Shown here: positions 1 through 11,388 of the stretch, piece by piece
Position numbering within the stretch: position 1 is the stretch's first letter
How the letters are laid out: the number at the start of each line of letters is the position of its first letter
From: Lumbricus terrestris
Taxonomy: Eukaryota > Annelida > Clitellata > Crassiclitellata > Lumbricidae
Assembly (NCBI GenBank): GCA_949752735.1
Contig: OX457038.1
Location: 21,407,155-21,471,154 of the forward strand
Length of the DNA: 64,000 nt
Reading direction: 5' to 3'
Translations under genes and position numbers: made by a program
Notes under the pieces: model-generated
The model's database searches: none
The model's input: the letters and a program-made list of their open reading frames with translations, nothing else
What the model was told of the DNA's origin: nothing

Positions 1-1440
1 ATGCCAAATATGGCAATTAATGGCGGTAAAGTGGAAAATGTTCGGAAAAGTCATTTAATTATTTAAACAATAAAAACTTCAAAATCATCAAAAATATCAT
101 TAAAAATAAGATTTTTCAGAAATTGTTGTTTTGATGTGTTTAAAACATATTTATTCGTCATTTTCCGTCAAAAACAAAAAATTGAATTTGTTTGATTACA
201 TTTTGGCATCTCGGAAGCATATGTTCGACATGCGCCTGGTTTTGGTCAGATGGGTCACAAAGAAAAACTCAATAGGCCATATTCTAGAGAGCTGCTGAGA
301 TCGATAATCTTTGCCCATATGGTATTTTCTATATAAAATGCACAACCCTTGTGTGATCTGTGATTCGACTTCTTGTCGTCAGCAGCTCATTTTTCACAGT
401 TTTTTTCATTTACTGCACTGGATACTTTTATTATTAAAATGTGGATGGTACCTGGAGCAAACAAAACAGTTTGTGAGCTTTATTTGTACGAAGAAAATTT
501 TTACACCAGGATGAGAAAAAGATTTACAGCGACTCTCAGAATAACAGCATGTTTCTATAATACACATTCTGAGCAACCTAAAGTTCTAAGCATGCTTTTC
601 TGAACTGTTCTCATCACTGGAATTAGGGCTGAATAATTTCAGTTCTAACTGGATTGGAGCTGAGATTATTTCAGAACTGGAATTGGAACAGAAATGGGAT
701 TTATTAAATGGAAATATAATTGAGATCTTTGAACTGAGAATTAAAATTAGGATTTGCTTTTAGAACTGAAATATCACTTCTGTCATGGACATGGCGGAAA
801 TAGTTTCATAAAACTTAATAACATTATCGGTACTTGTTATTTCTGCATCAGTCTGGTAAGCTCTTAACATTTCTTTAAACCTAGAGCCTAAACTAGAAGA
901 TCATCAACCTTGATAAAGTCTTGAAAATTTTATGTTTAGCGGAGTCCCGATGCTGAACAGTTCATATGCATTCCAAACCTCTGCCCCCATGAAATAGAAT
1001 TGATTTCAGCCCTTGTTTCATAGCTCAAATTCACTTCCTTGCTTCAAATTACGTAGACAATGCTTCGACGAAAAAGAGTAATTTTGCAGGTCTGCCGTAA
1101 ATTATCCTACAAAAACTCAATATATCTCCTTAGCTCTGAAAACTTGGATATTGAACACCATCTTCCTCTTGTGGCTGACTATCTGCGCCTCAGATTCACA
1201 TTTCAGCGTGACTTGCGCACATTACAAATTTATCTAATACTACTAATAATAATGTCCTGCAATTTCAACAATGCATAGGCAATATGGCTAATGGTCCGCT
1301 AACCCATTGGGTGAGAAAACTGAGCACCAATTGAGAGATATAATAGGGCAGCTATTGTTAAAGATAACAGAGCACTGATTGTGAAAGAAAAGAGCATTTG
1401 TGGTATTTTGTAAAATTTTATCCTATGTAAAATCAGTCTT
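1..1440. other. AT-rich stretch without recognised gene
   Basis: No reading frame here has a recognisable domain or convincing coding character. Positions about 600-780 hold a degenerate run of GAACTGGAATT-like words, which looks like decayed simple repeat. Nothing else is supported. Confidence 0.6.
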
Positions 1441-2674
1441 CCTTGGATCCTATAGATCTCAACCCAAAAGCTGTGACGACTCATTCTTACCTCTGCAGTG
1501 AAGACCTGCAAACTAGACCCTCTCCCGATGTTCCTCTTCCAGGAGTTAGTAGTTACATTTTATATTCTACTCCCATTCCTAAAACTCCTCTGCAATAGTT
1601 CTCTCCGTGATGGCATCTGTCCTGTGGCACAGAAATGGTCAATCCTTGTTCCAGTGCCTAAGCATGAAGGCATGGATCTGGTGGTCTATAGCAAATGTTT
1701 ATTTTTTGTCTAAAATAATTGAGAAGGTTGTACCTGCCCAGCTCATCCACTGCCTTGATAAAAAAAGGCACTGTAACTACTAATTCCTTCCATCTTTTCA
1801 ATCAGGCTTCTGGAAAGACCACTCCATGGACACCTTACTTCTTTGCCTTCTTTTGGATATCAACGTGGCCATTGACAACTCCCAGGTCACCCTTTTTGGC
1901 ATTGTTTGATGTGAACACTGCTTTAGACACAGTCTACCTCTTTTGGCCTCTCAGGAAATTTTCTCAACTGGCTTACTTCCTACCTTCAGGACCGTTCTTA
2001 CACTGTCGCTTGCAGGACTGCTAGGTCATCCTGAGCACCTGCCCCGTTTGGTTTGCCCCCAAGGATCTGTCCTGGGTCCTTTAGTATATAATTCACACTG
2101 CAGACCACGAGCCACTCTTATTACTAATGCAATCCTGAGTCATTCCTATGCTGATGACCTCCAGGCATGTGTTCACTGCCCAGCATTTGCAGATGCTGCT
2201 GCGGTTTGAGAAATCTGTACTGCCATGGAAACCCTGGAGGTCTGGATGTCCTTCAACCATTTGCAGCTGAATCCTACCAAGACCCAACATACCTGGTTTG
2301 GGACGCATCAACAACTGGCAAAATGGACATGAAAGCGTTAGCATTAGTTTTTTTAATTACTTTTTCACCTTTTGTGCAGGACCTTCGTATTATTTTGGAC
2401 CAAAAGATAATTTCCAATCGATATATAAACCTGCTATGCTGTAGCTGTTATTACCAGTTGCCCCAGCTTAAGGTGGTCTCCCGCTCTCTGAATTTTTGGA
2501 CTGACTCTACCCTTGTCCACTTTTTCGTAGTTTCTCGCCTTGGCTACTACAGCACCCTCTATCATGGACTACCGGCTGACTGGATTGGCTGTCTGAAACG
2601 GGTCGTCTGCTCTGTGGCACGACTTGTTGGCCATATTCCAAAATTTGGTTATGTCTCATCTTATATGCAGGATG

Positions 2675-3176
2675 GGTAATTGGGTAGTTTAGCGTCCCAA
2701 ATTATTTTGACCATTTCTTTGCAATAATAACTAAAAGACATATACAATAACACATATTTAATTGAGGAAATCATAAAATGTGTGCTTGAAAATCTCAAGG
2801 AAGTCCCAAACGGGGTAACTATCGCGTAGAAATGGAAGCTGGATGAGGACCTCTTATGGCTAAAATGATGAAAAGAATGCTTCAAAGATGGAAGCTGGAT
2901 CAAGGTTCTGTAATAGTAGTTGAAATAGAAGCTGGATACAAGTTTTCATCGATCTGAAATAGAAGCTGGATTCACGAATAGCACGATAAAGAAGTGGAAG
3001 CCGGATGAATGTTTTTATAGATCTAAAAAATAGAAGCTGGATTTATGAAAAGCACGATAAAGAAATGGAAGCTGGATGAAGGTTCCAGTTTTGATAAAAT
3101 CGAAGCTGGATTAACGAGAAATTCCAAGTCTCAGCAATAACCTGAATAATTTGGGACGCTAAACTACCCAATTACC
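2675..3176. mobile_element. 502-bp TIR element inserted in LINE, 8-bp TSD
   Basis: The ends are GGTAATTGGGTAGTTTAGCG and its reverse complement, with inverted repeat of at least 30 bp. It is flanked by an exact 8-bp duplication GCAGGATG (2,667-2,674 and 3,177-3,184). No coding capacity is visible. GG...CC ends with an 8-bp duplication are compatible with Merlin or another 8-bp-TSD superfamily; the family is not established. It sits inside the C-terminal coding region of the LINE and is therefore younger than it. Confidence 0.9.
2828..3120. repeat. Minisatellite with GAAGCTGGAT core
   Basis: About eight irregularly spaced copies of a unit ending in GAAGCTGGAT (variants GAAGCCGGAT) fill the middle of the 502-bp element. 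Spacing is roughly 25-50 bp. Confidence 0.8.
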
Positions 3177-3387
3177 GCAGGATGTTTTATATTGACTCCC
3201 TTCACTACAGCGGATTGCATAAAGGGCCTGTGCGTTGGTTAGGTGGTGCATTGGCTCCACCATATCTTCGAGAACTCTGGTGTTCCACTTTGGGTGTTCA
3301 GTGTCAATCCACCTTTCGATTGGCAAACCAAGTTGTGCTTTTGGTTCCCTGCTCGCGGACAGCGTCGTTCATTCTGTTGGAAGAATA

Positions 3388-3425
3388 ATGTCGGGGGATA
3401 ATGTTCAGTGGGGACAATGTCCTAC
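3388..3425. repeat. Orphan GGGGGATAATGT-type terminal motif
   Basis: A short stretch reads CGGGGGATAATGTTC then GTGGGGACAATGTCC. It resembles the subterminal repeats of the foldback element at 45,449-48,264 and is probably a solo end of that family. Confidence 0.5.
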
Positions 3426-3748
3426 AACCCAGTTGGACATAGATTATGAATAGAAAACCATGCATTCGTTGGACGCATATCTTAAATTTTTGCGAACATA
3501 CCGTAGCGCTCAGGTGTGTACAGTAAAACACGTGTTATCGCTCAATTTTGTTTACGTCGATCGCATACAAATTTTTATTAAATATCACAAAATATATCAT
3601 TTCTACGTACATTACATTTCTCATGTGCAATTAAAATATAATTATCTATCAACTGATCTAGAAATTAATTATTTATACTAAACTTGGGACTAAAACCAGT
3701 TGCTTTTATTGGTTACTGGAGCAATAATGTTCTCGCTCACTATCTCCA

Positions 3749-4060
3749 GTGTTGCCACGGAGTTTTCAGAAATAAGCCCAGATTTTCTTCCGGAAAAAAG
3801 CCAGAAATACGCAGATTATTCATGTGAGCTATTTTAGACCGCCTTTGTTCAAATTAAGTTGGTTTTTCGCTTGTTCGTATGAGGGTTAAAGAAATGTTCG
3901 TCAAAAGAGTCGAATAGAATGTAATTACAACTTTTAAAATATCAATTGTTAAAGTTGGCAGAGACTCGGCATCCATATTGACAATAAGCTTTATCGATAT
4001 ATTCGTGTGCGCATGCGCGGGTCGAGCCTACCAGATTTGTAAACACATAATATCTTCTTT
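3749..4060. repeat. Dispersed repeat, copy 1
   Basis: Matches 14,462-14,703 along its length, including the words AGAGACTCGG, AATAAGCT, ATCGATATAT and CGCATG in the same order and spacing. It starts near CAGTGTTGCCACGG. No coding capacity. Probably a short nonautonomous element; its full extent is unclear. Confidence 0.7.
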
Positions 4061-4318
4061 AATGCTTCAATTTGACACACCGCAGAATGATTACAAGTAC
4101 ATGTTATACGAAATACGGCCCACTGTAGCACGACACGCAGGTCGGCTTTACAGCAGTGGGTTCGGTAACTTAACTAATGGCCTAAGTCTGGATCACTCCC
4201 GGTCGGCCAAGCCCGAAGTGAGAGGGCTATCTTTATTTTTAGCAGGTCCCGAGTCAAGCAAGACAACAGCAAAGCGCCAATGGCAGCTAACATAAATTTT
4301 TAATAAATTAATGCCCTG

Positions 4319-4386
4319 TTTGAGGCTTGAACCCGGGTCGCGCGGATGACTCTCAGTTTAACGGCCACTGAGCTACGGGACCCCGA
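4319..4386 (-). repeat. tRNA-like (probable SINE head) sequence
   Basis: On the minus strand an A-box-like GTAGCTCAGTGG is followed about 35 bases later by a B-box-like GGGTTCAAGCC. The acceptor stem does not pair convincingly, so it is more likely a tRNA-derived SINE head or tRNA relic than a functional tRNA gene. Confidence 0.5.
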
Positions 4387-4629
4387 AAAAAGTATGTATC
4401 GCAACCATTTTACATTGAATTTCCCCGAATATTCATGTCTTGTAAGTACAAAATTTGTACTTACAGCACATGAATTATCGGGGAAATTCGATCTGGGTTT
4501 ATTTAATGGTCAACTCACCAAGATAAACCCAGATCTTGCCCAAAAACCCCAGAAACCCAGATGAAGGCAAAAAACCAGATCTAGCGGAAAAAACCTGCCT
4601 ATCTCACATCCAGGGAATAGGGATGCCAC

Positions 4630-5109
4630 CATTGATATGTACTATATAGTAACTGGATAGGTAAAGCTTCGGTTACTGGTCTATGGCAGACGGCGAATCA
4701 GCTCTGACTTCCGGTATGGGCAGCGTGGCTTGTTTATATGTAAACCCATGTTAAATTCGTCAACTTTAAAGGATATTTTCAAGAAATCTGGTCGGTGGCC
4801 GCAAAACATGGTTAAGTTGATAGTTTTGTATGTCACTCAACTCAAAAACCCCAGCCTGTTTTTAAACAATTTGTTATCGTTGCCGAGAAATTTGCGTTTT
4901 AGAGCGAAGTGGTGTGCCGCCTATCCTTTACTATGGTTTGCCTCTAGGAATCCTGGGATTTGCCCCAGAGAATTCTGGGATTTGCCCAAGAGAATCCTGG
5001 GATTTGCTCTTGGCTTTGCCTCAAGGAATTCTGGGATTCCCTTAGTGAGCGATAATCCAAACTTTCATAGGCAATTAGCTATCCAGTAACTATATTGTAC
5101 ATATCAATG
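4630..5109. mobile_element. 480-bp hAT-like nonautonomous element
   Basis: TIRs begin CATTGATATGTAC and run about 35 bp (CATTGATATGTACTATATAG at the left, its near mirror at the right). An exact 8-bp target duplication GATGCCAC flanks it (4,622-4,629 and 5,110-5,117). The interior includes three to four ~24-bp repeats with core CCTGGGATTTGCC or TTCTGGGATT (4,945-5,040). No transposase. Confidence 0.9.
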
Positions 5110-5242
5110 GATGCCACTCTGTTTTAAAAAATGTCAGATCCGGTGTCACGAAATAGATTATACCCCGTATTAATCGTATCCCCCCCAAATGAGGAAAAGT
5201 CGAAAAAGCCACTTCCGCGTGTATTTAGGCTATTCTTGTAAA

Positions 5243-6081
5243 TCTATATAAATAAAGAGAAGATTCTGTGTGTCTGTCTGTCTGTCTGTTTGTTCGGGAT
5301 GCATTTCCACAGTTTTTGAGCTTTTCACTCCAAACCTTCACTACTGTGTAGGTCTCGGCATGAGACACAAAGTCGAGGGGTTGGCGATTCTCTACCACCA
5401 TGGGGGGTCAGGGTGGGGGGCGAAACCCCCCAATTTTTCTCTCCAAAAAACGCAGCTAATGATACAAAAATTTTCACCTAGATAGAGGGCCATAAGAACC
5501 ACCCGGATCAGTGGTTGGTGAATTTCTACCACCATGGGGGCCCGGGTGGGGGAGGCGAAAACACTAATTTTTGCTATAAATTTTCATTCGCTTGCCATAG
5601 TTTCGCAGTTAGACAGATTTTTACACGGGCCACCTCGCCTCCACCCAGCACAAACTTCTTTCCGCAGAGGCGCAACCACCCTATGGGACCCACGGGACGC
5701 GTCCCCCCAACTTTTGAGTGGTCCTCTAACTTTATTATTATGGTCCCCCAACTTTTAGGACGTGATTCATTATGGTCCCCCCAACTTTTAGGACGTGATT
5801 GCACCTATGGTGGGTGGGGAAGAGGTGGGTGGGGGTGAGGGGAATTTTTCTGAAACCCTAATTTCACGGGTGGCGGTACTGGTGGAGGTCGGAGTGTGGT
5901 GGGGTGGGATGAGCGGTGGGGTTAAGGGGAATTTGTCCTGAAGCCAAATTTCACGGGTGGCGTACCAGTGGAGGTTGGAGTGTGGTGGGGTGTTGTGGGA
6001 TGGGTGTGGGGTGTGGTGTGGTTGTGGCCGGGAGCGGGTCGAATCCTAAATTTCCCGGGCAACGCCGGGTACCCCAGCTAG
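5243..6081 (+). mobile_element. Nonautonomous Helitron, complete ends
   Basis: It begins TCTATATAAATAAAGAGAAG and ends CTAG, flanked by A (5,242) and T (6,082) as expected for Helitron insertion between A and T. A hairpin CCCGG-GCAACG-CCGGG lies about 10 bp before the CTAG end. The interior is GC-rich and carries two GTGGCG-TACTGGTGGAGGT-type subrepeats. No Rep/helicase gene, so nonautonomous. It shares both ends with the copy at 22,275-23,877. Confidence 0.92.
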
Positions 6082-6084
6082 TTA

Positions 6085-6118
<34 letters not shown>

Positions 6119-6190
6119 ATTATTATTATTATATTATTATTATTATATTATTATTATATTATTATTATTATTATTATTATATTATTATTA

Positions 6191-6232
<42 letters not shown>
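6082..6232. repeat. (ATT)n/(AAT)n microsatellite
   Basis: A run of ATT units with occasional TAT phase slips, starting directly at the 3' boundary of the Helitron. Confidence 0.95.
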
Positions 6233-7446
6233 GGACGAATTAAGTTTGGTTTCCACTCTTGCAATAGCCTAGAGGAATTAAGAAGTAGGTCTATTGCCTC
6301 ATCGGGACCATTCCGTTAATCTGTCAATTGCATGGATGGTCCTGTAGGCCTTGGCTATATGCTCTAGCCTATTATATGCTGCATTTCTAAGAATATAATT
6401 ATGAGTGCAAACGCACACACGCATAGTGTATTATGCAGGTCCTGTACCGGAATAATTATATAATAGGCTATATAATGCATTCGGGTGTATAATTATGCTT
6501 ATTTGCAAATAATATTCTTTATGCAGGCACCTTAATGCGCATATCCCTGCATGATGTCTTAGTCGTTTGACGTAGGCCTATTATAATATAGGTCTACTCT
6601 TACCAGAAATCGAACACTCCCCTAATTAACTACGTCTAATTCGATCATCTGTTCGCTGGTGCGAAAACCGATTTAGCCTTCGCGATACATTTGCGTTGTT
6701 AGCGTCCTGCTGTCAAACTGATGATCCGATTGCTTTCTCAATGTGCACGATCACGTTTCTATTAACCAGCACGCATTTAAGCAAAGCATAAAAATTATTC
6801 TGTCGGGAATTCATATGCCAGTTATTGAAAATCAATGCACATTTTTTATAATGGATTTAGTCATTTAGAATTTTGTGATCACTTGCTAAACGCGTGGGCG
6901 CTTATGAAATGGTTTTCGATCCTTTGACTTTCAAAGGTTCCACGCAAGGCAATTACATTGTGATGCTGGATGAGTAACTAAGTTGATGATGAGGGTTGAA
7001 AAATATGATACTGGTTTGAATGACAATGAATGGAAATTATGGAATCCGACGATGCCAGAGTTCAAGTTATCATCCATCAATTTGTACAGAGGAAGTCGAT
7101 GGACCGACGATGGTCTTCGTATCGTCTGCATTCATGTAGGGCATTGTAGGCCTATAGGGTCAAGGACCGTGGCCAAGGGGCAGGGCGATCGGTCGGTCGG
7201 TCGGTCGGTCGGTCGGTCGGTCGGTCACAACTGTGATCGTGTGACCCGTCATTACTACGTACTACGTAGGCTACATTGCCAGGCACTGACTTTCGTGATA
7301 TTATCGTTATCGTAATAGTAATCGTAATCTCCACATTTCTAACGCGCTACTCAAAAGCCAAGCGCAGGGCACCAGCTTATTCACGAGCGCTGCGTTGCGT
7401 CAAAAGGGTTGTCCGTAAGAGTAGTCCTAAGGTAGTCCGGGTCGAG
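6233..7446. other. No recognised gene; (GGTC)n at 7,186-7,226
   Basis: AT-rich sequence with many TAGGCCTA words. The only clear structure is a tetranucleotide GGTC run. Bases 7,363-7,425 match 57,259-57,320 and probably belong to the LINE fragment that follows. Confidence 0.6.
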
Positions 7447-7899
7447 TTACCATAGGGTCAGAGGGGCGGAACAGCTACTAAGGCGGGTGTCGTCTTGGTC
7501 GGGAATTGGAAGGTGGAGGATCAGATGAGACATGATAGGAGTTATTGAAAGGTGTGACTTGAGTTTCGAATGAAAAGCCCGAGGTGTGATGGATAGTGGA
7601 GCTTGAGGAAGGTTGTGGTGTGTGATTAGTAATGACGGTGGAGGAACTGAAAAGGATAGGAATTCATGATGCAGATCATTCCAAAGGCGCAGTGTTGAGT
7701 TGGATATGGTTCGGTTGGAGAACTTGAGATGACTTGCGACCGGCGGTCGAGAGAGTGTAAGACAGGTTGATGATCGGGTAGAACGTGTTGGTTGGATGGT
7801 GAACAGTTCGCGCAGATATCTGGGCTGTGAGTATTGTAAGTAGTTGTAGGTTAAGGAAAGAACTTTGAAGAGAAGACTTTGATTCAGTTCATGCACCAT
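7447..7899 (-). pseudogene. C-terminal fragment of a LINE polyprotein
   Basis: A 150-codon open frame on the minus strand contains QPRYLRELF, RSTRSSTCLTLSRPP and LRLWNDL, the typical C-terminal block of CR1/L2-like LINE polyproteins downstream of the reverse transcriptase. Neither the RT core nor the endonuclease is present, so this is a 5'-truncated copy, common for LINEs. The stop codon is followed (leftwards) by a short block repeated at 57,259-57,320, probably 3' UTR. It is a different lineage from the copies at 1,441 and 58,790. Confidence 0.75.
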
Positions 7900-8007
7900 T
7901 CAGGTGACTGCAGCAGTGCATGAACTTGTCGTTTTTCTAAACCACGGTGCTCACTGTTAGCACCAACGTCCTTCTTCTTCGTGAATGAACCATAATATAT
8001 CAATATG

Positions 8008-8010
<3 letters not shown>

Positions 8011-8046
<36 letters not shown>
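8011..8046. repeat. (AT)n microsatellite
   Basis: Uninterrupted AT dinucleotide run. Confidence 0.95.
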
Positions 8047-8049
<3 letters not shown>

Positions 8050-8149
8050 CTTCATTATAAGGCTCAAAGTTTGTCCTTTCTGTTTGTATGTCCGGATATG
8101 TGGTGTCCCAAAAAAGGCTCTGAAACAGTAATTTCCGGGAACCACTGAG

Positions 8150-9053
8150 AGATGGGTGAGAGCTTGGTGGCGGCGGGTTGCGGGCCGAGTGTGGATTATG
8201 GCCGGGCCGGGATCAGGGGTGTAATCAAGGGTATACACGGGTATACAGCGTATACTCACCTCCGGGAAAAAACGGCATCGTATACACGCGGCTGTTTAAG
8301 ATGGTTTTTTGGGCCGGATGACTAAAAAAAGAAGGTCGTCAGATTTTTCAGACGGCAAAATGGACGAAATTTTCCCGAGATCAGCGTGTACTCACCTCAA
8401 AATTTACCAGTACAGCCTTGGCCGGGATGGATGCGGAGGGGGGTAAGGAGGATAGGAAAGGACTGGAACGGTAGGGTGGGGAAAAGGTAGCGTTGGGCCG
8501 GGGAGGTGGTGCCGGGGGTGATGCGGGGTAGGGGCTAAAGTTGAATTTACAGGGAAACGCCGGATAACCCAGAGGGGTGATGGCGGGGTGGGTAGGGTGA
8601 GGCGGGGTGCAGTGGGGTGGGGCGGGTTGCGGGTGGAGTGTGGATTATGACTGAGCCGGGAGGGTGTGAACGAGGGTAGTGAGGGGTGCGGTGGGACCTG
8701 GGATGGGGCACGAGGTGGTGCTGGGTGGGGCGAAAAGCTTGAATCTACCGGGCAGCTACGAATGCCCAAGAGGGGTGAGGGCGGGGTGGGAACAGATCGG
8801 GGTGGGGCGGGTGTGGTGGGATGGGATGTGGCAGAGGGGCGGGGTGAGGTGTGGGCAAAGTGAGGCGGAGTGGTGTGTGGGTGAGGGAGGTGCTGGGTGG
8901 GACGAAAGTAGGGTGGAGTCCTGGAGCAAGGGTGGAGAGGGTTGGGGTCGAGGGGCAAAACTTCGAAATTTAGCGGTCAACACCGGGTACTCCAGAGGAG
9001 TAGCCTAGGGTCGAAAAGCTAAAATTTCCTGGGCAACGCGCGTACCAAAGCTA
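8150..9053. mobile_element. Degenerate Helitron-like sequence
   Basis: GC-rich blocks of GTGGGGTGGG/GGGTTGCGGG-type repeats, like the interiors of the two complete Helitrons, end with GGGCAACGCGCGTACC followed by AAAGCTACC. This is a mutated version of the family's hairpin end. Boundaries are approximate. A small hAT-like element is inserted at 8,214-8,420. Confidence 0.6.
8214..8420. mobile_element. 207-bp hAT-like MITE inside the degenerate Helitron
   Basis: Ends CAGGGGTGTA and TACAGCCTTG form imperfect TIRs. An exact 8-bp duplication GCCGGGAT lies at 8,206-8,213 and 8,421-8,428. No coding capacity. Confidence 0.8.
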
Positions 9054-9373
9054 CCGTAGTACTATAATTATAACGTATAATATAGACTAACACGTAACCA
9101 ATCAGAATCACGGTAACGGACAGACTTCGTCATGTTCCAGCGATCTATCAGTTGATTGGACATTCAAAGATTCGATTACTTGCCGAACAGTTAAGCAAAA
9201 GCGATCTTTCAAAATTACACTCATTACGAGGATCACTCTGTAATTATCCTCATGAGCAAAATGGAAAAACAAAAGGACACTGCAGGATTATCTATACGGT
9301 CTGATATTCGGCAAACTCCATGGAGATTATCTTTCCATGGAGAACCCTATCCGAGGTCAGGATGCGATTATGG

Positions 9374-9655
9374 CATGTCTGCCTGCCTGCTTGCCTGCCT
9401 GTCTGCATATCTGTCTGTCTACTTGTCTGTCTGTCTGTCTGTCTGTCTCTGTATGTTCGTCTGCCTGCCTGCCTGCCTGCCTGCCTGTCTGTGTGTCTGC
9501 CTGCTTGCCTGTTTGTCTGTCTGTCTGCCTGCCTACCTGCCTGCCTGTCTGTCTCTCTGCATGTTCGTCCGTCTACCTGCCTGTCTGTATGTTCGTCTGC
9601 CTGCCTGCCTGCCTGCCTACCTGCCTGCCTGTCTGTCTGTCTGTCTGTCTGTCTG
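9374..9655. repeat. (CTGC/CTGT)n minisatellite
   Basis: Tetranucleotide array of CTGC and CTGT with interspersed ATGTTCGTC interruptions. It yields long cysteine-rich open frames that are composition artefacts. Confidence 0.95.
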
Positions 9656-9659
9656 AGCT

Positions 9660-10650
9660 CATGCAGAAACCGCAGCGGCCGACATAAGGCTCACTGGCGT
9701 CTGGTGGTTGGTCGGTCGGACGGTGGATGCACCGCAGCCTCTGCTGCCTAAGGACGAACGATGCATTGGATCGGGACTGCATGCATGCATGGCGGGCGGC
9801 TAGAATCGAATATCCAATTAACTCTGCTTTTCTTAAGGTGTTTCTCCGCATCAACATAAGCCAGAGCGATGCTTTAGATCTATTCCCTGCGCACGCTTTA
9901 AACGTGTCTTGCTGCAGCCGACGGTAAATGCCACGAATTAATATATTCTCTTAATTTGTAGCAATGCATCGATATCCTACATCCACTTGTGTCAGAACTC
10001 TTAATCTTAACCTATGCTCAGACTCGGATTTGACGTGACATCTAGCGATAAGACAAAGTCGTTTTAGCAGATTAAAATTAATACGAGTTGCTGCAATCTA
10101 AGTCGGAGTTGCGTCCTATAACTTATTGCTAGGCTACTTAAGGAACGTATACATGTATAGTCAAAGCTATAGGTCTATGGCGAGCAGACTATAATGAATT
10201 ACTCATTAACCATAATAATATAATAATTTAATTAGACTTATGGTCTGATTTATAAAGCTTGTCATTCAATTAATATGAATATTGAAATGAGGCAAAGCCT
10301 ATGTAGGCTACACCTGATCGAAATGCCCTGCAGGAAGACGAATAGGAATGGATCGCACGTAGACTAATTTTCATTGGAATTCAATTAGGACTAATCAGAA
10401 ATTCGATGCAGAAACGTGTTCTGCAATTTTTAGAGTTTCGAAGGACTGCTGAAGGGACAGAAGGGTAAAGTATCCAGGACAGTCTGAAGAAATAAATTAT
10501 CTGATACAGGCCATACGGTATATTCACCAGCACGGAAAACTGATTCTTCGCTGGACTTAACTGAGTTTCAACGACTATCACGTTACAACTACAGGAGACC
10601 AAAACATCATCGTTGCTCTGAGGGAATCGGTTGATAGGATAAAGGAAGAC
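9660..10650. other. No recognised gene
   Basis: AT-rich sequence with no coding or repeat structure that can be supported. Confidence 0.5.
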
Positions 10651-10710
10651 GTTGTGGCTACAGATCTAGCAAGTGTCAGCGAGAGAAGAAGAGCTACTCA
10701 GAGCAGCGCG

Positions 10711-10717
10711 TATAAAG
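10711..10717 (+). promoter_or_regulatory. Possible TATA box
   Basis: TATAAAG occurs 43 bases upstream of the ATG of the putative exon at 10,760, with GCGCG immediately before it. The spacing would give a very short 5' leader. Weak evidence. Confidence 0.3.
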
Positions 10718-10759
10718 ACAGCGAACAGTATAGGACAATAATCGTCTTTGTCCCTTGCG

Positions 10760-11200
10760 ATGGAACACGTTCCCATTCGATCGAGGTCCCACCAGAGATA
10801 CGACACCGTGCAGCAGCCCCCACCGCCCCAGCCGCCCCAGCCGCCCCCGCCGCCGCCGTCTTCTGCCACCGGTGTCGTCGTCCCTGCGGCGGGTGACTCC
10901 ATGGGGTCGACAGCGGCTGACGGTGGAGGGACCGCCATGGACGGCGGTGGCTGTCGGTCACCGAGCTGTCCCACAGCGGCAGCAGCAGTCGATGGAAGAA
11001 GCTTCAGCTGCAGCCCTTGTGAGTCTGCGGCAGATAAGGAGGATTCGAATGCTACCGTCTACGCAGACACGGAGACGGTGAGGAGGAGACTGAGAGGAAT
11101 GTCAGCCGGAAGGGGAAAGGAACTGATGAGTCGAGTCCTCAGACATGACCAGGAATTCGTCCCAGAAGATGACGACGTCCAGAGCCACTTCTTCGCCAAG
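10760..11200 (+). CDS. Putative first coding exon of a host gene, proline-rich
   Basis: The frame opens at an ATG in good context (GCGATGG) and runs exactly 147 codons to AAG|GTATTA, a plausible phase-0 splice donor; the same frame stays open into the intron until 11,272. The predicted peptide has a polyproline/PPQPP tract near residues 20-35, a Gly/Ala/Ser-rich low-complexity middle, and a charged, ordinary-looking C-terminal part with RRRLRGMSAGRGKEL and DQEFVPEDDD. The region is clearly more GC-rich than its surroundings, and no transposon signature covers it. The protein was not recognised and no downstream exon could be identified on the plus strand, which is full of transposons beyond this point. 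It could be a chance frame in a CpG-rich patch. Confidence 0.45.
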
Positions 11201-11275
11201 GTATTAACACGTCACGCTTTCGCTCTCTTTGCTATCTGCATCTACATGCAAGCACACAAAGCCGACATTTAGGTC

Positions 11276-11388
11276 TACAGGGAAACGCCGGGTATCCCAC
11301 ATGGGTTGGCTTGGATGAGAGGCAGGTGGGGCTGGGTGGGGGCGATAACCTAAATTTCCCGAGTTGCAACGCCGGTTACCTCAGCTAG
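11276..11388 (+). mobile_element. Helitron 3'-end fragment
   Basis: Contains AAACGCCGGGTATCCC and, later, TTGCAACGCCGGTTACC followed by CAGCTAG and T. The last block is the family's hairpin plus CTAG terminus. The 5' part is missing. Confidence 0.65.

Larger units (their letters stand above)
1441..3395 (+). pseudogene. Decayed non-LTR retrotransposon (LINE) reverse transcriptase
   Basis: Remnant of a LINE polyprotein read in several plus-strand frames. Around 1,498-1,690 a fragment resembles the start of a LINE reverse-transcriptase domain (LDPLP ... LLPFLKLLCNSSLRDG). At about 2,040-2,160 comes the RT core with PQGSVLGPL and then the YADD catalytic motif. At 2,490-2,670 comes the post-RT region (LVHFFVVSRLGYYSTL). 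The C-terminal part resumes after an inserted element, near 3,185-3,330 (LAPPYLREL). Frameshifts and stops occur throughout, so this copy is dead. Layout and motifs fit the CR1/Jockey-like group; clade assignment is inference. A related copy lies at 58,790-60,115 and shares the post-RT segment. The 502-bp element at 2,675-3,176 interrupts it. Confidence 0.85.

Noticed and set aside
4319..4386. Functional tRNA gene
   Set aside because: A- and B-box-like motifs are present but the acceptor stem does not pair and no convincing anticodon loop is seen; treated as SINE head or relic.
8404..9008. Proline- or glycine-rich frames in GC-rich sequence
   Set aside because: Composition artefact of degenerate Helitron repeats on both strands.
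9252..9751. Cysteine/leucine-rich plus-strand frames
   Set aside because: Translation of a CTGC/CTGT tetranucleotide array in three frames; no gene.
10666..10974. Minus-strand glycine-rich frame opposite the putative exon
   Set aside because: Mirror of the CCGCC-rich stretch; lacks start context and splice signals.
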